DNA of 64,000 bases from Ascarosepion bandense (GCA_037127315.1 JBBBDQ010000230.1:1072501-1136500); one strand, 5' to 3'; positions 23,575-34,811 are shown, numbered from the stretch's first letter. Numbers and translations: made by a program. Notes: generated from the sequence alone by a model not told the origin.

Positions 23575-25985
23575 TTCTATGTGCCATGTCACTTCCAGAC
23601 GTAGGCGATCATGGCTTCCCACGTCTCCCTATCACTAGTAGCTCTTAGCACGCTTTTTTTCTTGTTACCTCACCCAAACCCAGTTCTGCCGGCCACCTGC
23701 TCAGGCTCTTCAAGTATGTTATCTATTACTTTCCTTTGTCTCTCTTTCCCTCTATCTGACCTGTGAGTTTCAGATTCTCCAAGCCTTTTTTCCTCATCAC
23801 ATGTCTGAAGAACATCAGCTGCCTCTTCCTGATGCTCAAGTTTCATTTCCTTTTCTTTTCTATCTTTTCTAAACCTCATCTTTGCTTACATGCTCGATCC
23901 ATGATATCAGCAGCATCCTTATGTAGAACCACATTTCAGCTGCTTCAATTTTTTCCTTCATCTTTCATTATATTGTTTAGCACTTACTGCCATATTGAAA
24001 GACAGACCTCATATAGCAATCCAAAACTCTTTTCTTTGTTTCTAGCGAAATTTTCCGTGTCTCTTATATTCTGCACAGCTTCTGGAATGCGTGATTGGCT
24101 ATTCCAATTCGACTTCGGATTTCAGTGTCGCACTTTCCGTCTTCCGTTAGAAAACTTCCTAAATACTTCAATTTTTGTACGTGCTTTGATTTTAATATCC
24201 GGAAACTGTAATTGGCATTTTGGGTTTCTCCGTTTGCTGATGACCATACATTTGGTTTCTTTGTAATTTATTTGTAGTCCTTTCTTCATTGACCTTTTTT
24301 AGGAGGTTTTTTAGTTTTTTATACGTGTCAGATATCTGCACTCTATCATCTGCGTATCTTATATTGTTCAGATTGTGACCGCCAATGATGAATCCTTGCA
24401 CAACTTCTAGGGTCCTCAGAAGAGTCTCGATGTACAAATTGAATAGGTCTGGTTAAAGGACACATTTTTGTCTTATCCCCCTATTCCATTTTGTATATCT
24501 GCTGAATTCGTTTCCTGTCCAAATGCAGGCAGTTTGCTGCAAGTAGAAATTCTTGAATACTCTGATGTATTTGCCAAATATGTCGAGTTTGCTTAGCATT
24601 TATATAAATCTCTTTGTGGCGTACATTGTCAACACCTTGGCATAGTTAACAAAACACAGGGAAACTTTCTTTTTCATTTGTATCGCCCTTTCTGATAGCA
24701 ACCTAAGCATAAATATCGCATTCCTTGTTCCAATGTCCTTGACTAAACCGCATTGTTCTTGTTTTATTTCTGGCCTGATTCTTCTTTACGTTCTATTCAT
24801 CAGAATTCAGACAATGTGTTTCATTGTGTAGCACATTAAACTGATTGTTCGTTGGAGTTCAGATTCGATTGCACCTGCTTCTTAGGCGGGGTTATAAAAA
24901 TTGATTTTCTTAGGTCACCTGGCATTACACCACTGTTGTAGATTTCATTTATTATTTCGGAAATTTTCTCTATGCCAAAATCTTTCAAGGCTGTCAACAT
25001 TTCTAATACAATCCCGCCTGGTCCATCTGCTTTGTTCCCATTCAGTTTGGCCATTGCAACTTTCACTTCGAATTTTGACATTCCCGGTCTGTCAGCATTT
25101 TTGTTTACTATCGGTTGCTATTTCTTGTCGTGCAGGAGATTCTATATGTTCCTCCCATCGCTGGAGTATTTCTTTTTTTTTTTTCAATATGATTGCTTCA
25201 TCTTTGTATTTTATATATCCTGTTAAGGAGCATGTTCTTTGTCTTATCAGTTGCCGTATTTCTTTATGCATTTCTCCTTTGTTAGAATTGCTCAATCTCT
25301 TTACTTTGTTGTTTTGTTGTTTAGCCATTCCTTTTTAGCGTGTCTGCACTTGGTCTTTATTTCTTTTTGTAGTTTCGTTTATTAAGTTCCATGTCTTGGC
25401 ATAGTTTTCTGTCTCCTTTGCATCATGTCAAGAATATCTTCAGACATCCACTCGTTTTTCTTTGATGTCACTAGCGCTTCTTTAAGTTCGTCATATTTCA
25501 AATTTTCATTTACCATTTGTTCTTTGTATTTGTTTCTCACAGTGTCAGTGTAATTTTTCCTGCAGGTTGAGGTCATTCTGGAGCGTGTTGTATTGTAGTC
25601 TGACTGCTGCAGTAGGCTTCTTTAGTATCCAAAGTTTCACTCCTAGTTTGCAGATAACTGGAAGGTGGTCGCTTCCACAGTCGGCAATTGGATAGTTTTT
25701 GTATTGAACATCTGCGTTCCTGAATGTTTCATTTATAGTTACTTAATGGATTTGGTTTTTCGTGTCGTCTCCTGTGCTTCTCCATGCCCATAAACGGCTC
25801 GGGTGTTCTTAAAACCAGGTATTGGTTATCACCTGGACAGTCGCCTTAAACCACTAGACCCATCTTTCATCCGGGTTGTTGCGGATTCCTAATCCAAATT
25901 TGCCAGTTGTCTTCCCTTCCTTTTCTTTGCTTACTTTGGCATTCAAATCTCCCATGATGATTCTAATTCCTTGCTTTTAATAGTT
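23575..25985 (-). pseudogene. RTE-like LINE, endonuclease C-terminus to 3' end
   Basis: Minus-strand translation in shifting frames gives, in order: the end of an APE-type endonuclease (MGDLNAKV near 25,950; ADCGSDHLPVI near 25,680), a linker with KAKQQNNKV-like and LIRQRTCSLTG segments, the reverse transcriptase (NGNKADGPGGIV near 25,040; GIRQKCVL; IGGHNLNNIRYADD near 24,350), then TEDGKCDTEIRSRIGIA and a C-terminal part (AAEMWFY, MRSVFQYGSKC). At least a dozen stops and frameshifts make it non-functional. The N-terminal endonuclease half is missing. I call it RTE-like from the domain order and motifs; the exact clade is uncertain. Five other fragments of the same group lie on this strand. 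Confidence 0.85.
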
Positions 25986-25989
25986 TTAT

Positions 25990-27005
25990 CACTAAATCAT
26001 TATTAACCCCAACGAAAAAAAAAATAGAATCTAAACATTTTACTGACTTTAATTAAACTGCAAAGGATTGATAAGCTGTATAAAATGAATCAATCACTCA
26101 CTCAATCAATCTTCTTATCATCAAAGGGAATGCAGCTAAAAAAATAAATGAAGTTGCATTAAATTTCACATTAGTGCACAAATTTCTGGGTGGACGTATA
26201 GTACAGTTTACGTAATCAGTGTCGAATTACATTTTTTCTTAAACAACGTTTTTTTCCGTAGGTGCATGAATTGATATCATAAATTGATCTTGCACTCATA
26301 AACAACAATGTCGACAGTCATCAGTCCTTCTTACAAGTGTACGATATTGTCTATTAAACATCTTTTGACTTCCGTATTACAAATCAAATTTAATGTTGTC
26401 TTTTCTCCTCGTACCATGTGCAAAATAGATTGTATGCCAAATATGCAACAGAATCGTTACCAAATCGACGACTTGCTGGCATACAGGAAGCATGAATGTG
26501 TGTATACTTACATTCTTCTAAAATGTACCTTAAAGTTTCTGATACTGTCTAGATATTGAGTTTACTTTTCGATTTTATCATCGCATTTTTAGTTATTGTT
26601 GACCAGTATGAGGTTTTATAGCATCAAGCCAGTGTGTCACCGATAAGTGCATCCATTGATCACCTGCGAGATGGACGATGCAGTATTTTAGTTAGATGTT
26701 GAGACATTTTGATGTGCTAAAAACGGTTAATTTTATATGAAAATTAAATTCTTTTTGACAAATGAACATTAAGATGGCTATTGGATCGCCTCACGTTAGG
26801 CTTCTCACTAAGACACATAGGGTTACTGAATATAAAAGAATTAGAAAACAGAAGTAGTACAGAGAACAGCAAAAGAATAATCAAACAATCAGCGGATAAC
26901 GATCTCGCTATTTGGTTTCCCTTCTTCTAGACGAAGTCTTTTCAATACGGCTGAGAATTTCTATCTCGCATATAAGAACATATAAGTGAAAATCCTATGC
27001 GAATT
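25990..27005. other. No gene recognised
   Basis: Unique AT-rich sequence. The ORF at 26,308-26,559 has no motif. 26,815-26,905 weakly resembles the repeat at 17.8 and 38.5 kb. Confidence 0.45.
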
Positions 27006-27123
27006 GCTTACGGCCATATCACGTTGAATACTACGGTTGTCGCTCGATCACCGAAGTTAAACAACATTGAGCCTGGTCAGTACTTAGATGGGTAACCGCT
27101 TGGGAATATCAGGTGCTGTAAGC
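27006..27123 (+). pseudogene. 5S rRNA-derived segment, first of two
   Basis: 118 bp aligns end to end with 5S rRNA: GCTTACGGCCATATCACG start, TCGATCACCGAAGTTAAACA, GAGCCTGGTCAGTACTTAGA, TGGGTAACCGCTTGGGAATA and GCTGTAAGC, which pairs with GCTTAC at the start. Changes in the box A region (AAGTTAAACAAC for AAGTTAAGCAAC) and box C (TAACCG for TGACCG), and linkage to a SINE, argue against a working rRNA gene. It is followed by the 20 bp linker GTTTAGTGACGGATGTGCGT. Confidence 0.8.
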
Positions 27124-27143
27124 GTTTAGTGACGGATGTGCGT

Positions 27144-27625
27144 GCTTACGGCCATATCACGTTGAATACACTGGTTCTCGCTCGATCACCGAAGTTAAGC
27201 AACATTGAGCCTGGTCAGTACTTAGGTGGCCGCTTGGGAATATCTGGTGCTGTAAGCGTTTAGTGACGGATGTGCGTTGTGGTGCAGTGGATATCGGCTC
27301 GGAAAGAGAAATCAGTGAGCCGAGTTCGAATTCCAGTTGAATACCCTGCATTCAGTTAAGCACCGGTACCCTTGGGAAAGGTATTAATCCGTCCTTTCCT
27401 TCTTGTTATGTGTGAAATAACAGGGTATGACTTGGGGACCCTGCCCTTAAAACAAATCCAAATAAATCTTGGTACTCGAAAAGAAAAAATTATTACTAGA
27501 CACAAAACTTATATATAAAAAACAACAATAAATTGTTGAAAGAAAGAGATATTACCAGCAAAAATAAATAAAATTTATTTTACAATAAATGGCCCGCCGA
27601 GGTTGATATGCCATAAAACAAAACA
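27144..27625 (+). mobile_element. 5S rRNA-tRNA chimeric SINE, locus 2
   Basis: A second 5S-like segment (27,144-27,257; AAGTTAAGCAAC intact, 4 bp lost near TAGGTGG) is followed by exactly the same 20 bp linker. It continues into the tRNA-like part with A-box TGGTGCAGTGG (27,280-27,290) and B-box GAGTTCGAATTCC, then the conserved SINE middle (GGGAAAGGTATTAATCCGTC). After 27,422 the usual SINE 3' half is replaced by an AT-rich tail ending GGTTGATATGCC, related to the repeat at 12.8-13.16 kb. Thus type 1 (5S) and type 2 (tRNA) internal pol III promoters lie in one unit. A 5S-tRNA chimera is known in vertebrate AmnSINE1-type elements. Confidence 0.8.
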
Positions 27626-27639
27626 ACCAACCAACAAAA

Positions 27640-28156
27640 CCAACCTATGAGAATTGTAGTACATAAAGTTATAAATAGTATAAGCTTTCTACAGTCTAAA
27701 TCTGTTTTCTTTTTTATTTTATTTTATTGGGGGGGGGGCGGAAATACATTTTTCTCGCGCATCAGCAAATTTTTTATGAGCAAATGTCCATTAAAAAATG
27801 GTGGGTCGATTAAAAGATGATAAACAACGGATTCGAATTCCGAACCTTGTCATTGATAAATCCCGCCTTTATTTTCCATAGATTTTACTATGTTCTGAAT
27901 ACTTGATATAATGACAAAATATCACAACGATAAAATCAGTCAATAATTATTTATAACTACTATAAATTCGAAATCATGAAATTAATCTGTACAATGCTTT
28001 AAACTTGTAAAACATCTTTATTCATAGCATATGAATGTTTTTAAAAGTGTTTCTGAATTTTAGATTGTCTTTCAAGCATTCCGCCTTACCTGCTAGCTTC
28101 TTTTCTCGCAATTATGAGGCTCGTCACACTGTTTGGGAAACACGGTTCTAAGGTTA
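27640..28156. other. No feature recognised
   Basis: Contains an 11 bp G-run near 27,730 and otherwise AT-rich unique sequence. Confidence 0.45.
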
Positions 28157-28565
28157 ATTGATCTCTGTTAACCCTACTATATTTCGACTCTCCTGGCGAT
28201 CAAGAGTCTTCAAAAGAAAACACTTAAAATGACAAATGACTTACCATAAAAGAATTACCAAAAAATCAACCAATGGGAATTGATCTCTGTTAACCTTAGC
28301 ATATTTCGACTACCCTTGCGATCAAGCTTCTTCAAAAGAAAATCTTTAAAATGACAAATGACTTACCCTAAAAGATGAAAATAAAAAATCAACGAAGGGG
28401 AATTGATCTCTGTTAACCTAGCATATTTCGACTATCCTGGCGATCAAGTTTTTTCAAAAGAAAACATTTAAAATGACAAACAACTTACTCTGAAAGAATA
28501 AACAAAAGTTCAACCAAGGGGAAGTGATCTCTGTTAACCCTAGTATATTTCGGCTCTCTTGTCTG
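28157..28565 (+). repeat. Tandem repeat of about 122 bp, 3.3 units
   Basis: Units start at 28,157, 28,279, 28,402 and 28,523 and share TGATCTCTGTTAACC, ATATTTCGACT, GCGATCAAG and TTCAAAAGAAAA. The last unit breaks off where the LINE fragment begins. Confidence 0.9.
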
Positions 28566-28965
28566 TCCTAAATGCCTGAAATTACAAAGAATTAGTAGAA
28601 ATGCTCATCAGCCTCGACATATTTGGCAAAAACATTAGAGTTATTAAAACTCTCTACTAGCAGCAAACCGCCTGCATACGGACAGGAAACGATTTCAGCA
28701 GATATAAAATGATAGAAATTGGGGGGGGGGGGGTAAGACAAGAATGTGTCATTTTACCAACTTGTACAATGAGACTATTTTGAGGAACCTAGAAGCTATG
28801 CCAGGATTGTTTATTGGCGGTCACAATCTGAACAACCGAATATACGCAGATGATACAGTGCTGACAGCTGACATTGAAAGAAAACTACAAGACCTCATAA
28901 AAATGGTAGATGAAGAAAGTCAAACAAAAATGCGGCAAATGATTTCTTTTTCTATAAATGTTGGG
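28566..28965 (+). pseudogene. RTE-like LINE reverse transcriptase fragment
   Basis: Readable pieces: LDIFGKNIRV, TACIRTGND, VRQECV, then in one frame FIGGHNLNNRIYADDTVL, with the catalytic YADD at about 28,834-28,845, followed by ERKLQDLIKMVDEES. A run of 12 G near 28,720 marks a frame break. Flanks lack the rest of the element, so this is an internal fragment on the plus strand. Confidence 0.8.
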
Positions 28966-29039
28966 GAGTCACCCCTTTTAACACACTCTATGGACTCTTC
29001 CGTGGTATACAAATAATCCTTCTTACACAAAACGGGTTG

Positions 29040-29545
29040 TTGTTGTTGTTGTTAGAGTTGCTGAGACTCTTCAACTATAACACTGTCAGCACTCTGCCTT
29101 CGGGTAGAGGGCGCTCTCTGCTTCCGAGCAGAGAGCAAAAACCCAGTCGTGGTTCCGCCGAAGGCTAGAAGCACGACTGGGCAAAAATAGACAGACATTT
29201 TTTGGCCCGGCTATATGGCCGGGAATACCCACTATAAATTGACCATGTGTCACATCCAGCCTTGCGTGGGAAGGCTAGTAAATACAGTTGTTGTTGTTAG
29301 AGTTGCTGAGACTCTTCAACTATAACACTGTCAGCCCTCTGCCTTCGGGTAGAGGGCGCTCTCTGCTTCCGAGCAGGGAGCAATAACCCAGTCGTGGTTC
29401 CGCCGAAGGGTAGAAGCACGACTGGGCAAAAATAGACAGACATTTTTTGGCCGGGCCATATAGCCCGGAAATCCCAGTCAAAACTGACCATGTGTCACAT
29501 GTTGCCCTTACTGGGAGGGACAACTAAATATAGTTGTTGTTAGAG
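29040..29545 (+). repeat. Hairpin-rich structured repeat, tandem pair
   Basis: Two full units plus a stub begin with GTTAGAGTTG at 29,051, 29,296 and 29,539, giving periods of 245 and 243 bp. Each unit has a (GTT)n lead, then consecutive strong hairpins: CCCTCTGC..GTAGAGGG, GCTCTCTGC..GCAGAGAGC, the perfect 10 bp stem CCCAGTCGTG..CACGACTGGG, and GGCCCGG/CCGGG around CTATATGG. Several substitutions between units fall in loops or keep pairing. The ORFs at 29,297-29,523 on the minus strand overlap the hairpins and are not credible genes. No known ribozyme core was found by eye. Identity unknown. Confidence 0.7.
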
Positions 29546-29559
29546 TTGGTGATTGTCAG

Positions 29560-30105
29560 AGTAGTTGAGCCGCTGCTCGTTGATTAGCAAAAATATAGAC
29601 TATTACCCGGACTTACTTCTTGTATATGCTTGACTCATACTAACAAGTATTCCTGAATCAACTAACCGTGTACAGGTTGTATATCTTTTATTCAATATAC
29701 TTACATTTTCCTCTCATATTTGTTTTTGTTATTATTGTATTCTGTGTTTTTTAAACAAGAATCCACAACATTAAATAAAGTTAGTTTGAAATTATCTATA
29801 TTATAATATTATAATATTAGTAAAATTATTCATTTTCCAATATTAATATTCAAAAGCTTTACAATATAAATGTATTGAGAACATTGTAATACAAGTGGGT
29901 ACTTGTCTAAGTTAATTATAACCAAAAGTAATATAATAACAATAATAATATGTGTAATATAGACAGATTTTGACAAGAAAACTTTTTGGACCAAAAAAAT
30001 GACCCAACCTCAGAAGAGGTATGGATTCGATTTAGTTTTGGTAAGATTAAATCTGAGGTTGGGTTATTGTTTCTGTCCAGAAAGCTTTTTTTTGTCAAAA
30101 TTAAT
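29560..30105. other. No gene recognised; one inverted repeat
   Basis: AT-rich. 29,965-30,095 contains an imperfect inverted pair (TTTTTGGACC..AACCTCAG with CTGAGGTTGGGTTA..CCAGAAAGC) able to fold into a hairpin, probably a small foldback. Confidence 0.45.
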
Positions 30106-30715
30106 TTTGCATATTTATAAATCTACTTTTCGTCCGTCCATTAAATCCTGTTGACATATCTGATCGGGTACCTCTTACTATTGGAGATCAACACATTATA
30201 TCTCTTTGGCCTCACATTTACAACCGACCTGAAGTGGAATGACTCTTTCGAATCTATAGCTGCATCTCCTGCTAAGAAATTTGGATGTCTGCGATGGGCC
30301 GGAAATATTTCTCATCAGAATCTATCTTACACATTTTAAATCTATCGTACGTTCGTGCATTGAATACTGTTTCCATATCTGGTCAAGTGCTGCTGTAATT
30401 CATTTCAAGGTTGTCGACAAAACCCAAGGAAGTATCTGCCCTGACCACGTCAATTTATGCGTGCTACTAGATTGGAATCTAGTTCTATCACTTAAATATA
30501 CGTTCAACTTTAATCCCAACAGCTTCCCTTATCGTTCTTCTCGCCAGTGGAACACCGTTTCCCTGATGAATGAATCCCACCCCTCAAATTAAAGGCAGCG
30601 TTAGTAACAATCTTCTATCTTTCTTTAATACCCAGTACACAGTGTTTTCTCTTACTGCAACCTCCTGCGTGCTAGGGTTAAATTAGTATCAAAAATTAAA
30701 CTAAAGAAAAAAATT
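30106..30715 (+). pseudogene. CR1/jockey-like LINE 3' fragment
   Basis: Translation gives LFGLTFTTDLKWND, then in another frame FKSIVRSCIEYCFHIWSS and SSRQWNTVS, matching the 5.6 kb copy with deletions. An eroded tail (GTGCTAGGGTTAAATTAG...) ends it near 30,715. The duplicated start CTACTTTTCGTCCGTCCATT at 30,123 suggests a rearranged insertion. Confidence 0.75.
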
Positions 30716-30809
30716 AATCAATAGAAAACTTATCTCAATCAATTGAGATATGTTTCCTAAAAGATAAATCAATAAGTCTCAGGATTGCCATATAAATGGC
30801 GACACTAAT

Positions 30810-30837
30810 AATATATATATATATATATATATATATT
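30810..30837. repeat. (TA)n microsatellite
   Basis: About 28 bp of TA, upstream of the mariner pseudogene. Confidence 0.9.
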
Positions 30838-30948
30838 TATGAAGCACTAACCTTCACATAGCACGTGACAAAATTTGAGCCCAATCAGATTATGAGTTTA
30901 CAAATTACAGTTACTTAAGTGAAGCTACTTTTGTCAATTTTCACAAAA

Positions 30949-31921
30949 ATGCAAAAATCTGAAGTTCATGTGTTGATAAAGCGTTGCATTCTCATGCTTT
31001 GATAATTGTTATTCGAACTCGGCTCCGTCAGAAACAACAGTTAGTAGGTAGTATGCTGACTTTAAACGAGGTAGTACAGACACAAATGATGCTGAACGCC
31101 CAGGTCTACCAAAACCGGCAGTTGTCTCGAAGAACACACACAAAAAAAAACACCGCTCACTTTCCTCGATCGTAAATTGAAGTTTCATGAGATAGCAAAG
31201 GATTTGAACATATCAGAAGGCAGTGTATGAATATTTGTCAAGGAGAAAGTTGTATTCAAAGTGGGTGACGCGTTTGCTCACAGTCTATCAAAAACAACAA
31301 CGCGTTGAAAATTCAGAGCGTTGCTTGCAAATATTTCAACGAAGCAAAGAGATTTTCTGTGTAAATATGTGACAATGGATAAAACATGGATCGACCACTT
31401 CACTCCGGAGTCAAATTGGCAGTCAGTAGAGTGGACAGCAGCAAATAAAATCCCTCCACAGCGACCAACGATGCAAACATCAGCAGGCAAGCATTTGGCC
31501 TCCGTATTTTCGAATGCGCAAGATTTTTTCTTCATCGATTACCTTGAGAAAAGAAGAATTATCAATAGCGAATACTATATAGCATTATTGGTGAATTTGA
31601 AGAAAGAAATCGCCAGAAAGCAGCCACAAATGATGAAGAAAAGAGTGATATTTCACCAAGAAAACGCACCGTGCCACAAGCCGATCGCAGCGACATGAAT
31701 TGCGCTTCGTATTGCTTCCAATGCAAGCCTATTCTCCAGATCTGGCCCCAGCAACTACTTTTTGAAGGCATTAAAAGAATGCTCCAGGGAAACAGATTTG
31801 GCCCCAATGAAGAAGTGATATCGAAAACTGAGGCGCGTTTTGAAGCCAAAGACAAATGTTTTTAACAAAAAGGCATCGAATTCAGTGTAACAACCTAGAA
31901 GGAGACTATGTTGACGGATAA
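30949..31921 (+). pseudogene. Mariner transposase pseudogene
   Basis: Begins MQKSEVHVLIK and continues in shifting frames through FKRGSTDTNDAERPGLP (linker between the helix-turn-helix motifs) and KLKFHEIAKDLNISEGSV. The longest frame (31,321-31,698) has VTMDKTWIDHFTPESN with the first catalytic Asp, SAGKHLASVF, FIDYLEK and VIFHQENAPCHK. The second catalytic Asp of the usual HQDNAPCH is replaced by Glu. The third site reads SNYF after a frameshift. The C-terminus NLEGDYVDG closes at 31,919-31,921. About 970 bp of the usual 1,035 bp is kept, so this was a near full-length mariner, now inactive. Confidence 0.9.
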
Positions 31922-32084
31922 AGTCTGATTTTGCCTAAAAGTTATTGTTCTATTAAGTTGTCCAGGATTTATTGAGTAATGCGTTATTTAATTGTTATTA
32001 TATTATTTTATCAGCTTGTCGAATTCCAATCCATATATTCAGTATTCTGTGTCTCTATATGTCTCTCTCTGGCACTCTCTTTCT

Positions 32085-32087
<3 letters not shown>

Positions 32088-32171
<84 letters not shown>

Positions 32172-32244
32172 GGTGGGTGTGTGTTAAGCTTTTAGCTCAC
32201 ATCCTTGCCCCCGTTTTAGATCGAGTATATATATATATATATAA
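32088..32244. repeat. (TA)n(TG)n(GGGT)n compound microsatellite
   Basis: TA at 32,088-32,121, TG to about 32,163, GGTGGGTGGG to 32,183 and a second TA run at 32,224-32,244. ORFs of YI and VC repeats come from it. Confidence 0.95.
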
Positions 32245-32606
32245 CTAAATATGGAAGAGGAAAAAGAATAAATTAATTTTCTGCTGACATGTTGCCGTTT
32301 CGTAAGGAAATTAGTACCTAAATTTTCTCAAATTTTTAGTATACCAAGTGCTTTCTTTCACTTCTTTAGCAATTTCGAAGGAAGGAAGTTCCTACTTTTT
32401 CCTCTTCATGTTTTGATGTTTTAATTTTTAATTTAGTTTTGTTCTTTAATATGGGCGTTTATTCGGATTCTTCGTATTTTGTTAAATTAGGTGAGGTTGA
32501 TAGAAGCAAAGAGTTTAATATACTGTGCCTCTATAATAGTCTGACATATGTAATGAAAGATGTTTAAAAGAAAGGTATTTGTTCAAATATACAGGGTAGT
32601 AAGAAG

Positions 32607-33096
32607 AAGGTGGACATTAGGTGGAATATGTTTGTTTCCAAATAATGGAGTCCCTTCATATTTTTCAAGAGTAGTCCGCTAGTAACTTCAAAACATTTCC
32701 TGAGAAGCAGATTTACCAAAGAGGTTTAATTGATTGGCCAGCAGGTTCCTCTGACATGACTGTAATGAATTTCTTCTTTTAGGGAATACGCAAAATTTAC
32801 AGTCGAAAACAAAGCAGTGTTGGTAATTTAAAAAAATTACATACGAGAAGTATTTCAAGAAATTAATACACAAAGAGATCTGTTCAAAAATGACTGTGAA
32901 AAGAGAAAAACTTCAAAACTGTGTAATTGTGATGGTAGGATTTTGAGCACATGTGTTCATTAAATTTATTATTGTACACTATAAAATTTACTTTTCAATG
33001 TCATAATTGTATTAGTAAATATAATTCTATATTTAATCTCAAAAATATGTTATCATTTGCTGTCCATCTTCTTTTGGAACACTCTCACTCTCTCAA

Positions 33097-33172
<76 letters not shown>

Positions 33173-33244
33173 GGACATTAGGTGGAATATGTTTGTGTTT
33201 CCAAAAAATGGAGTCCCTTCATATTTTTCAAGAGTAGTCCGCTA
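32607..33244 (+). repeat. 75 bp near-identical direct repeats around a unique block
   Basis: 32,607-32,681 and 33,168-33,244 both read AAGGTGGACATTAGGTGGAA through GAGTAGTCCGCTA with only an indel and two substitutions. 561 bp separates their starts. The second copy starts exactly at the end of a (GA)n array. Confidence 0.85.
33090..33168. repeat. Palindromic (CT)n(TA)n(GA)n array
   Basis: CT, TA and GA blocks in that order make a self-complementary tract of nearly 80 bp. Confidence 0.95.
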
Positions 33245-33622
33245 CTCGATCGATTGCTCGATCGGCATACCATTTACGTTTTGGAGGCCATTTGCCTAAA
33301 AATCCAGCAGCCGAGCCTGTGCAGGCAGAAAGAGCAGTTCCTGCGCTCCTTGCAATTACTGGCGAGTTTGTGAGTGTAACATTTTTATTTTTTATTTCAC
33401 TCTTGTGGAATTGTATGTTTACACCCCCCCTCACATTTTAATATTTTCCAATAAATTTATTTTTAAACGAATTCCATCTTCTCCCAGTATTGCAAGTATT
33501 CCCTTTTTGGTCCTGTCCCCTTCTTTACCCCTTTGTAATTGTGTGCCAACGAAACCCTTGACAAGTGTTGGCTGAAAGATTCCTTGAGTTTGGGAAAACA
33601 AAATGACGTCTACTCTTTTTAA

Positions 33623-33624
<2 letters not shown>
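33245..33624. other. No feature recognised
   Basis: Moderately GC-richer between 33,240 and 33,380, with AATAAA near 33,451. Neither strand gives a recognisable protein. Confidence 0.4.

Positions 33625-33673
<49 letters not shown>
33624..33673. repeat. (TA)n microsatellite
   Basis: 50 bp of TA directly at the left end of a MITE. Confidence 0.95.
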
Positions 33674-33676
<3 letters not shown>

Positions 33677-34050
33677 TACCGACCATAATTATTAGGTAAC
33701 CCCAGTGTTTTAAAATAATGATGTATTTCATGCTATCTTTTTAGTATTTATTGCCAAGTAAATAATTGTGAATAAAAATAAAATGGTACCTTTGTTATTA
33801 CTGCACAATAGCATGTGCAGCAAATGAATTTATAAATATGTAATGATTACATTTCATCAAAGAAAGAATGAAAAGAATTTAGGGTGCTTCAGACGAGTAC
33901 ATCTTTGCTTCCTTACCTTGTAAAATTCTGCAGAGTAATAATCACAATGGAACCATTCTATTTTCATTTAGAGTTATCTATTTGGCAATAAACACTAAAA
34001 ACAAAATGAAATACATAAGTAAAAAAAACTGGGATGGCGTAATAATTATA
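33674..34050. mobile_element. TA-targeting MITE, copy 1
   Basis: Left terminus CACTACCGACCATAATTATT follows a TA. Right terminus is the eroded inverse AACTGGGATGGCGTAATAAT. Subterminal inverted sequences (ATGTATTTCAT..CTATT / AATGAAATACAT) and central AT-rich DNA with CTTGCTTCCTTACCTTG-like motifs match copies at 38.9, 53.2 and 58.0 kb. Terminal sequence and TA flank fit the Tc1/mariner group. No ORF. Confidence 0.8.
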
Positions 34051-34072
34051 ATATAATATATTTATATATGTG

Positions 34073-34076
<4 letters not shown>

Positions 34077-34121
<45 letters not shown>
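34077..34121. repeat. (TA)n microsatellite
   Basis: About 45 bp of TA just right of the MITE, after a short TGTGTG run. Confidence 0.95.
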
Positions 34122-34123
<2 letters not shown>

Positions 34124-34609
34124 GTACATTTTTATATTGAATCTTTTAAGAGTAATTGTTTTATACTGTTCTATTTATTGATTTCTCGAAACCGTCTCTA
34201 AGTGAAAATAATTTTATCAAAATTAATAACGTTATATATATTTCAGCATGATCAAATTCCTTTCAAATATACACTACTAAATGCCGCTATGCTTACTATA
34301 TAGAGCTGGCATTATTAAAAATGAATTTAAATCATAATTCATCTAATATTGTATTGCTACGCGCATGTGTATACTCGCTTCAGGCCTGAACCCGGCAGTT
34401 TATATACAGGGTTGAATTCCATTTTTACTGATTGACTGATTCATTCGTACCCTGCGGCTTATCAACATTTTGACTTAGAGACCGAAACTATTTTCAGATT
34501 GTAAAATATTTTGTAGAGAGAGATAGTAATAATTTAGTTTGCAAGTCTTACTAACTAAACAGTAACTGAGGTCCGGAGAGAAGATGTGGTTTCGTAACTT
34601 TTGCAAGGG

Positions 34610-34811
34610 TTATTCACACGTAATTGAATATAACAAACAAAACGGTAATTTGAACTCGGCTTTCTAATTAACAATTTTTAGTTATTATCCATTACACCAA
34701 CAATACATCCAAGTTTACGTCAACTGGTATTCCTAAGCCTTTACCCATCTAGTAACTGGCCAGGCTTGACGCTGCTCAGCTTTCAACATGACTTGGTCGG
34801 ACGCTTCTACG

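Noticed and set aside
27006..27257. Functional 5S rRNA gene cluster
   Set aside because: Mutations in internal control regions, a 4 bp deletion in the second copy and direct continuation into a SINE point to retroposed sequence.
29297..29523. Overlapping minus-strand ORFs of 64 and 67 codons
   Set aside because: They translate the hairpin-rich repeat in two frames at once; conservation there follows RNA pairing, not codons.
31956..31980. Mariner terminal inverted repeat after the pseudogene (TTAAGTTGTCCAGG)
   Set aside because: It has the orientation of a left end and I found no matching partner upstream of 30,949.
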